Part shown: piece by piece, positions 24,171 through 30,497 of the stretch
Layout: each line of letters begins with the position of its first letter
Position numbering within the stretch: position 1 is the first letter of the stretch
DNA from: Desulfobacteraceae bacterium
Lineage (GTDB): Bacteria > Desulfobacterota > Desulfobacteria > Desulfobacterales > JAJDOA01
Assembly (NCBI GenBank): GCA_022340405.1
Contig: JAJDOA010000287.1
Location: 1 to 33,463, forward strand
Length of the DNA stretch: 33,463 nt
Reading direction: 5' to 3'
The notes under the pieces: model-generated
Seen by the model: the letters and a program-made list of their open reading frames with translations, nothing else
Database searches by the model: none
Told to the model about the DNA's origin: nothing
Translations under genes and position numbers: made by a program

Positions 24171-26387
24171 ATGTCTCGACTCGTAGCATTCGCCGCCATC
24201 CAGGGCGGCTACAACATCGTTTCCAAAGTGGAAGGTAAATACAAAAGAGCTCTGGAAACCTACAACGCCGACACCAAGGTGGGCTTTCCCAACACGGCCT
24301 ACTACCTCCCGGTGATCTACTCCCTGCTGGGGATCAAGGTGGAAACCCTTGAGGACATGAAAAAGCCGTTGGAATTCGCCCGCAAGCTGCTGCCGCCCCA
24401 TGTCAAAGGGCACAACCACCTGCCTTACCTCGGGCCCCTGCTGGACGCCGGCATGGCCGCGCTGTTCGCCTTTGAAATCGAGGAGGCGATCCGCTACCTC
24501 GAACACCCGGACTTCTATCTCCACTCGGAAGAGCCGGACATCGAAGCCGGGAAGATCTGGCTGGGCGCCGCCGACGACACCGTGTTCCGTAAACGCGGCG
24601 TGGAGTTCGTGGACGGATCGGCCCCGGGCTTTGCCGCCATCGTCGGTTCGGCTCCGGATCCGGAAGTCGCCAAATTGATCGTCGAGGAATACCAGCGCCG
24701 CAGTCTGTACATCTTCTGCGCCGCCAACCAGAACGGCACCACCGTCATCGAGCAGCTCATCGAGGCGGGGGTGCAGGTCGGATGGAACACCCGTATCGTT
24801 CCCTTCGGCCCGGACATCTCCTCGGCCATCTTCGCACTGGGTTTCGCCAACCGCGCCGCCATGGCCTTCGGCGGTGTGCAGCCCGGCGACTACAAGCGCA
24901 TGCTGCTCTACAACAAAAACCGCATCTTCGCCTTCGTCAATGCGCTGGGCGACGTCAACGCCGAATGGGCGGCCGCCGCGGCCGGCTGCGTCAACTGGGG
25001 TTTCCCGACCCTGGCCGACACCGACATTCCGGAGATCCTGCCCACCGGCATCTGCACCTACGAACACGTGGTGGCCAACGTGGGCCACGAGGAGATGGTG
25101 CAGCGCTCGGTGGAGGTGCGCGGCCTGAAGACCACCGTTTCCACCATCGACATTCCCTGCAGCTTCGGTCCTGCCTACGAGGGCGAGCGGGTGCGCGGCG
25201 CCGACCTGTTCATGCAGATGGGCGGCGGCAAGACCCAGGCCACCGAACTGGTGCGCATGGTGGACATGAAGGAGATCGACGACGGCAAGGTCGAGGTGGT
25301 CGGTAAGGACATCGGCGACGTCAAGGAAGGCGAAACCCTGCCGCTGGCCATTTTCGTCCAGGTGGCCGGCCGCGAGATGCAGGAGGACTTCGAGCCCATC
25401 CTGGAGCGTCAGATCCACCATCTCATCAATTACATCCAGGGCGTCATGCACATCGGACAGCGCGACATCGCCTGGATCCGGGTGAGCAAGGCCGCCGTGG
25501 AAAAGGGCTTCACCCTCAAGGACATCGGTGTGGTGCTCCACGCGAAGTTCCACCAGGACTTTGGAACCATTTTCGACAAGGCGCAGATCACCCTTTACAC
25601 CGAAAAAGCCAAGGTGGACGAAATCACCAAGGAGGCGCGAGCCGTTTACAAGCACCGCGACGAGCGGGTCGAGAAGATGACCGACGAAGACGTGGAGATC
25701 TACTACTCCTGCACGCTGTGCCAGAGTTTTGCTCCCACCCACGTCTGCAGCGTCAGCCCCGAACGGACCGGACTATGCGGCGCCTACAACTGGATGGACT
25801 GCAAGGCATCCTTCGAGATCAACCCCACCGGGCCGAACCAACCCATCGAGAAGGGCGAGTGCCTCGATCCGGTGCTGGGCCAGTGGAAGGGCGTCAACGA
25901 GTTCGTAAAGCAGGCCTCCCGCGGCGCCATCGACCACTACAACTTCTACTCCATGGTAATCGACCCCATGACCACCTGCGGGTGCTGCGAATGTATCGCC
26001 GCCATGCTGCCTTCCTGCAACGGTGTCATGACCGTGAACCGGGACTACACCGGGGAGACCCCCTGCGGGATGAAGTTCACCACCCTGGCCGGTGTCATGG
26101 GCGGCGGGGCATCCTCGCCGGGCTTCGTGGGCCACAGCAAGTTCAACATCACCCAGCGCAAATTCATCAAGGGTGACGGCGGCCTGCTGCGGATGGTCTG
26201 GATGCCCAAGAGCCTCAAGGAGGAAATCAAGGAACGTCTGATGAAACGCGGCGAAGAGCTCGGAGTTCCCGATCTGTACGACAAGATTGCGGACGAAACC
26301 GTGGGCATCACCGAGGAAGAAATCCTGCCGTGGCTCGAAGAAAAGGGCCATCCGGCGCTGTCCATGGATCCCATCATCAGAGGATAG
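24171..26387 (+). CDS. acsB: Acetyl-CoA synthase (CODH/ACS beta/alpha subunit)
   Basis: 738 residues; joins CO, a methyl group and CoA at the Ni-Ni-[4Fe-4S] A cluster. The cluster cysteines C514, C517, C526 and C536, and the CGC motif C603-G604-C605, have exactly the spacing of the Moorella enzyme (506/509/518/528 and 595-597), offset by eight. The N-terminal CODH-binding domain is present, so this is the bacterial full-length form and not the short archaeal one. GGAGG precedes the ATG. The gene lies 71 nt after acsA. Confidence 0.96.
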   Translation: MSRLVAFAAIQGGYNIVSKVEGKYKRALETYNADTKVGFPNTAYYLPVIYSLLGIKVETLEDMKKPLEFARKLLPPHVKGHNHLPYLGPLLDAGMAALFAFEIEEAIRYLEHPDFYLHSEEPDIEAGKIWLGAADDTVFRKRGVEFVDGSAPGFAAIVGSAPDPEVAKLIVEEYQRRSLYIFCAANQNGTTVIEQLIEAGVQVGWNTRIVPFGPDISSAIFALGFANRAAMAFGGVQPGDYKRMLLYNKNRIFAFVNALGDVNAEWAAAAAGCVNWGFPTLADTDIPEILPTGICTYEHVVANVGHEEMVQRSVEVRGLKTTVSTIDIPCSFGPAYEGERVRGADLFMQMGGGKTQATELVRMVDMKEIDDGKVEVVGKDIGDVKEGETLPLAIFVQVAGREMQEDFEPILERQIHHLINYIQGVMHIGQRDIAWIRVSKAAVEKGFTLKDIGVVLHAKFHQDFGTIFDKAQITLYTEKAKVDEITKEARAVYKHRDERVEKMTDEDVEIYYSCTLCQSFAPTHVCSVSPERTGLCGAYNWMDCKASFEINPTGPNQPIEKGECLDPVLGQWKGVNEFVKQASRGAIDHYNFYSMVIDPMTTCGCCECIAAMLPSCNGVMTVNRDYTGETPCGMKFTTLAGVMGGGASSPGFVGHSKFNITQRKFIKGDGGLLRMVWMPKSLKEEIKERLMKRGEELGVPDLYDKIADETVGITEEEILPWLEEKGHPALSMDPIIRG

Positions 26388-26526
26388 CCGGAACGGAAGC
26401 AAAGGCGGCGGTCCGGCGGATCGCCGCCCTGCCATTCCATCGGTTTCGAACCGCCGGCGGTTTGGATCGGAAGCCGCCGCCGGCATCCGCAAACGGGAAC
26501 ACGCCAACCACGACAAGGAGACAGAT

Positions 26527-27867
26527 ATGGCATTAACCGGAATTCAGATTTTCAAACTCCTTCCCAAAACCAACTGCAAGGAGTGCGGTGTCCCCACATG
26601 CCTTGCCTTCGCCATGAACCTGGCCTCGGGCAAGGCCGAACTGGACGCCTGCCCGTACGTGTCCGACGAGGCCCGTGAGCAATTGGCCGAGGCTTCGGCG
26701 CCCCCCATCCGTCCCGTCGCCATCGGCAAGGGCGTGCGGGCCGCCACCACAGGCGGAGAGACGGTGCAGTACCGCCACGAAAAAACCTTCTACAATCCCA
26801 CACTGCTGGGGGCCATGGTGGCCTCCGACCTCGCGGACGACGAACTGGATGCCAAGCTCAAAGCCTGGAACGCCATGCAGTACGAGCGCGTCGGGCTCAA
26901 CTTGCGTCCGGAACTGGTGGCCCTGAAAGACGCCAACGGGGACGCGGCGGCGTTCGCGGCAAAAGCCAAAAAGATCGCCGAGACCTCCGAGTTCAACCTG
27001 GTGCTGATGACCGAGGACGAGGGCGTTATGAAGGCGGGCGTCGAAGCGGCCGGGTTCAAGCGCCCGCTGCTGTATGCCGCAACCGAGGCCAACGCCGATG
27101 CCTTCGGCCAGCTGGCCAAGGACAACGACCTGCCGCTGGCGATCAAGGTGGACGATCTGGAAAAGATCGCCCCCCTCACCGACAAGCTCACCGGCATGGG
27201 ACTCAAGGATCTGGTCATCGACACCGGAGGCCGAGAGATCCAAAAGGCGCTGCAGGATTCCATCGCACTGCGCCGCTCGGCGCTCAAAGACCTCAACCGA
27301 GCGGTGGGATTTCCCACCATCACCTTCCCTTGCGAAATGGCGGACAATCTCGACACCGAGACCCTCATCGCGGCCATGCTGATCGCCAAATACGGCGGAA
27401 TCGTCATCCTGAGCGACTTCGCCGGGGAAAGTCTTTTCCCGTTGCTGCTGGAGCGGCTGAACATCTATACCGATCCGCAGCGACCCATGACGGTCACCGA
27501 GGGGATTTACGAAATCAACAACCCCGACGAGAACGCACCGGTGCTGGTCACCACCAACTTCGCGCTGACCTACTTCATCGTTTCCGGGGAGATCGAGGCC
27601 AGTCGTGTGCCCAGCTACCTGCTCATCAAGGACTCCGAGGGACTTTCCGTGATGACGGCCTGGGCGGCGGGCAAGTTCGCCGGTGACGATGTGGGCATGT
27701 TCGTGAAAAAATGCGGCATCGCCGACAAGATCAAACACCAGGAATTGATCATTCCCGGCTATGCGGCCGCCATCGCCGGAGACGTGGAGGAGGAACTGCC
27801 CGGCTGGACCATCACCGTGGGTCCGCGAGAGGCGGCGCACATCTCCGGATTCCTCAAATCGAAGTAA
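26527..27867 (+). CDS. acsC: Corrinoid iron-sulfur protein large subunit (CODH/ACS gamma)
   Basis: 446 residues. The N-terminal [4Fe-4S] domain has ligands C17, C20, C25 and C42 (TNCKECGVPTCLAF...ACPYV), followed by a TIM-barrel and a C-terminal corrinoid-binding domain (VPSYLLIKDSEGLSVMTAWAAGKFAGD). It pairs with AcsD, receives methyl from AcsE and passes it to AcsB. The ATG at 26527 has AAGGAG about 7 nt upstream and begins the conserved N-terminus; the frame continues upstream without a start site. It lies 139 nt after acsB. Confidence 0.95.
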   Translation: MALTGIQIFKLLPKTNCKECGVPTCLAFAMNLASGKAELDACPYVSDEAREQLAEASAPPIRPVAIGKGVRAATTGGETVQYRHEKTFYNPTLLGAMVASDLADDELDAKLKAWNAMQYERVGLNLRPELVALKDANGDAAAFAAKAKKIAETSEFNLVLMTEDEGVMKAGVEAAGFKRPLLYAATEANADAFGQLAKDNDLPLAIKVDDLEKIAPLTDKLTGMGLKDLVIDTGGREIQKALQDSIALRRSALKDLNRAVGFPTITFPCEMADNLDTETLIAAMLIAKYGGIVILSDFAGESLFPLLLERLNIYTDPQRPMTVTEGIYEINNPDENAPVLVTTNFALTYFIVSGEIEASRVPSYLLIKDSEGLSVMTAWAAGKFAGDDVGMFVKKCGIADKIKHQELIIPGYAAAIAGDVEEELPGWTITVGPREAAHISGFLKSK

Positions 27868-27878
27868 CGCAGGCCCGG

Positions 27879-27914
27879 GAGGGCGGCCGGATTCCGGCCG
27901 TCCTCATCCTTTTT
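27879..27914 (+). terminator. Internal hairpin with T-run between acsC and acsE
   Basis: GAGGGCGGCCGG (27879-27890), loop ATT, CCGGCCGTCCTC (27894-27905): a 12-bp stem with one G-U. ATCC and five T (27910-27914) follow. It looks like an intrinsic terminator, or a processing hairpin, just 12 nt after the acsC stop. It would lower acsE transcript relative to acsDABC unless acsE has its own promoter in 27915-28020. Confidence 0.65.
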
Positions 27915-28035
27915 CGGCGGCGACGGTTGCCTTTTTTCGACCCAAATAGTATGAAATTCCATTCCACTTGGGGGAGTTCAAACGGCGTCGCCCGCCGCAA
28001 ACCGCAGACCTGCCACAGCTGAAAAGGGGGAAGGT

Positions 28036-28929
28036 ATGATTCTTATCGGTGAGAGCCTGAACGTCATTTCCAAGAAAATCGGCCGCGCTTTCAAAGAGCG
28101 CGATCCCAAGCCCCTCCAGGAAGAGGCTCTGGAGCAGAAAAAGCTCGGGATGGACTACATCGACATCAACCTTGGTCCGGCCAAAAAGGACGGCCACGAA
28201 CTGATGCCGTGGGTCATACAGACCGTTCAGGAGGTGGTGGACGACATTCCGCTTGCGCTGGACACCTCCAACATCGACGCTATCGAGGCCGGACTGAAGG
28301 TCATCAAGGAGGTTCCGGGAAAATCGCACCTGATCAACTCCATCATGTGCCGCCCCGAACGCTACGAGAAGATGGTTCCCATTGCGGCCGAGTACGGTGC
28401 CGATTTCATCGCCCTGATGTGGGGTCCCGAGGGGCTGCCCCGCGACGAGAACGAGCGGGCCGCCCTTTGTGTGGAACTGCTCTACTTTGCCAACGAGGCC
28501 GGAATCCCCAACGAGAAGATCTGGGTGGACGGCATCGTGACGCCGGTGAACATCCAGCAGCCGCAGCTCATGAGCCTGATGGAGTTCCAGAAAATGCTGC
28601 AGGACATCGCACCGGGGGCCAAGAGCACCTGTGGCTTGTCCAACATCTCCAACGGCCCGCCCAACCATTTGCGTCCCATCCTGAACCAGACCTACATGGT
28701 GATGCTCGACAAGTGCGGAATGTACTCGGTCATTTCCGACCCGCTGGACGAAAAGCTCACCGCCATCGCCAAGGGCGAGCGGCAGGATATCGTGGACCTG
28801 ATCCACGGCATGCTCGACGGCAATGAGCCGGATATGGACAGTCTTTCCGACGAGTTGCGGGAATACGCAAAGACAGTGAATGTCATTCTCGGCAATTCGC
28901 TGTATTCCGACTCCTGGCTGGAGGTCTGA
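28036..28929 (+). CDS. acsE: Methyltetrahydrofolate:corrinoid iron-sulfur protein methyltransferase
   Basis: 297 residues of pterin-binding TIM-barrel type. It matches AcsE in order: MILIGESLN, YIDINLGPAKKDG, LALDTSNIDAIEAGLK, LINSIMCRPERYEKM and the substrate-binding CGLSNISNG. It transfers methyl from CH3-THF to AcsCD cobalt. Relative to the Moorella enzyme (about 262 residues) it has roughly 35 extra residues between ISDPLDEKLT and VILGNSLYSDSW. GGGGGAAGGT lies directly upstream of the ATG. It is the last gene of the acs cluster, followed by a strong terminator. Confidence 0.92.
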   Translation: MILIGESLNVISKKIGRAFKERDPKPLQEEALEQKKLGMDYIDINLGPAKKDGHELMPWVIQTVQEVVDDIPLALDTSNIDAIEAGLKVIKEVPGKSHLINSIMCRPERYEKMVPIAAEYGADFIALMWGPEGLPRDENERAALCVELLYFANEAGIPNEKIWVDGIVTPVNIQQPQLMSLMEFQKMLQDIAPGAKSTCGLSNISNGPPNHLRPILNQTYMVMLDKCGMYSVISDPLDEKLTAIAKGERQDIVDLIHGMLDGNEPDMDSLSDELREYAKTVNVILGNSLYSDSWLEV

Positions 28930-28965
28930 AGCCGCGGCCGTTGAAACCACTGACGGCAGATGACG

Positions 28966-28998
28966 AAAACCCCGCCGGAAGGCGGGGTTTTTCTTTTT
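28966..28998 (+). terminator. Strong rho-independent terminator of the acs operon
   Basis: AAAACCCCGCC (28966-28976), loop GGAA, GGCGGGGTTTT (28981-28991), then CTTTTT. An 11-bp perfect stem with a T-rich tail lies 37 nt after the acsE stop. The A-run on the left could also make it work for minus-strand transcripts. Confidence 0.93.
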
Positions 28999-29099
28999 GG
29001 CGGATGCGTGAATGTCATCCCCACGGGTCCCTCGTCCTTTCCGTCCACGCAAAAAAAATGTCGGCGCTGGATTGACGCTGGATACCGGACCGGTTACCG

Positions 29100-29247
29100 T
29101 AGAAGTGGTTTCAAAACCTCCCCTCACGCCCAGTCTCGGCGTTGGGGCAAGGCGCTGAATCCTCGAAATACGCTATGTATTCCTCCGGTTAAGCGCCTCA
29201 CCCCGTCTTGACCTTGAACCCGATTGAAGGTTTTGAAACCACTTCTA
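29100..29247. repeat. Foldback (MITE-like) repeat, copy D
   Basis: 148 bp with 20-bp perfect terminal inverted repeats: TAGAAGTGGTTTCAAAACCT (29100-29119) and its complement (29228-29247). It is a diverged member of the family in copies A-C: same TAGAAG ends, same length, a shared CTCGGCGT block and a centre built around TCCTCGAAATACG...CGTATTCCTC-like sequence. It lies between the acs terminator and the next gene. The rest of the 28930-29296 gap holds only the terminator and nothing else I can assign. Confidence 0.8.
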
Positions 29248-29296
29248 TGCAAACAGGTTCGAGTGTGTGTTTTCCCGCGAACCCGAGGAGGCCGCC

Positions 29297-29785
29297 ATGA
29301 TGCATCGTTGGTTATTGTTTTCTCTCTTGCTGGTTCTGATCGCAGCCGTTTCCCCGCAGGCTGGAGCCGGCGAGCCAAATGTATTCGAACTCACCGACGG
29401 CACCACGGTGATCGGCAGCGTGACGGACTACAGTAACGGGGTCTACACCGTGACTTCCCCTTCGCTGGGAACGATCCGTATCCCCGAATCGGAAATCCTC
29501 GTGATGCGGAAAAAAGGCGGTGCGAGCGCCGTCCAACAGGGACCGTCCGCGGTGGACATCCAGGCCCTGCAGCAGTTGATACTGGCCGATCCCCAATTCA
29601 GCCGGTCCCTCTCCGTGCTGCAGGAGGATGCATCGGTGCAGCAGATGTTGGAAGATCCAGAATTCCGGAAGGCTCTGGAATCCGGAGACTACCAGGCCCT
29701 GATGAACACACCGCAATTCCAGCAGCTCCTCAACCACCCGGAAATCCAGAAAATGATGCGCGATATTTTTCGACAGATGCAGTAG
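29297..29785 (+). CDS. Exported protein with a C-terminal STI1-like helical motif
   Basis: 162 residues. A signal peptide (MMHRWLLFSLLLVLIAAVSPQAGAG, probable cleavage near residue 25) is followed by a short beta-rich domain (VFELTDGTTVIGSVTDYSNGVYTVTSPSLGTIRIPESEILVMRK) resembling small SH3/Sm-like folds in exported proteins. The C-terminus repeats helical DP-type units (ADPQFSRSL, EDPEFRKALESGDYQALMNTPQFQQLLNHPEIQKMM) like STI1/Hop chaperone-binding motifs. GAGGAGG lies 6 nt before the ATG. Function is unknown. It is convergent with the rhodanese gene. Confidence 0.8.
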   Translation: MMHRWLLFSLLLVLIAAVSPQAGAGEPNVFELTDGTTVIGSVTDYSNGVYTVTSPSLGTIRIPESEILVMRKKGGASAVQQGPSAVDIQALQQLILADPQFSRSLSVLQEDASVQQMLEDPEFRKALESGDYQALMNTPQFQQLLNHPEIQKMMRDIFRQMQ

Positions 29786-29825
29786 CCACCTTCAGGTTGC
29801 CCGACCGCTTTCTGCAAAACCCATT

Positions 29826-30323
29826 TTACGGCTCCACGGGGAGCCCGCTATCCCGCCATCGGCCCCATCCATCCACCAGATGGTACACCCGGTTATACCC
29901 CATTTCCTTTAGCTTTTCCGCCAGATGCCGGGCCAGGGGACATCCGGGTCCGTCGCAGTAGGTGATGATCAAACGGTCGGGTTCGACTGCGGTGAAAAAG
30001 GACTCGAACATTTCATCGAACCGCGCATCGGGCAGATTGACGGCACCTTGTATATGGCCCTTCTGAAAGGATGCCTCCGGGCGGGCATCCACAAACAGGG
30101 CCGTGCCGTTCTTGTGGTGCAGCGCGGCCGCATCCACCCCGATGGACGGTATTCCATCGCCACCGGCTCCCGCCGTATCGGTCGGTGCGTTTTCCGGCTG
30201 CCACCCGAACAGGGAAACCCCTTTCGGGCGTAGCGTGTTGAAGGTGATGCCCACACAGACGCTCAACGCCACCAGCAAAGTCGCTCTCCAGACCGTTTGG
30301 AGCATTTCTTCCCGTTGGATCAT
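29826..30323 (-). CDS. Membrane-anchored rhodanese-like sulfurtransferase
   Basis: 165 residues. An N-terminal hydrophobic helix (about 14-29, TLLVALSVCVGITF) works as a signal anchor. A single rhodanese domain follows: ALFVDARPEASFQKGHIQGAVNLP, then the active-site loop TYCDGPGCP with catalytic Cys123, then HLVDGWGRWRDSGLP. It probably faces the periplasm and handles sulfane sulfur, fitting an anaerobic sulfur-metabolising host. I chose the ATG at 30323, with GGAGAG upstream; an in-frame ATG at 30359 is possible. It is divergent from the large gene to the right, 174 bp away. Confidence 0.88.
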   Translation of the reverse strand: MIQREEMLQTVWRATLLVALSVCVGITFNTLRPKGVSLFGWQPENAPTDTAGAGGDGIPSIGVDAAALHHKNGTALFVDARPEASFQKGHIQGAVNLPDARFDEMFESFFTAVEPDRLIITYCDGPGCPLARHLAEKLKEMGYNRVYHLVDGWGRWRDSGLPVEP

Positions 30324-30497
30324 CGAAAACTCTCCGCTTTCTGCATTTTTTTGTCGCATAGAATAATCGGTTTCCTTCCGCGATGCAACGCCCGTTACGC
30401 CTTGCAAATACAGGTCGCCTTTGGTACCCATAACAATAAGAACTACCCGAAAAAGCACGCGTTGTACCACCATCTTTAACACCTCTCGGAGGCCCGA

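Noticed and set aside
20965-28700. Long antisense open frames opposite acsD, acsA, acsB, acsC and acsE
   Set aside because: They are shadows of GC-rich genes: composition mirrors the sense codons, no ribosome sites, and no recognisable protein motifs.
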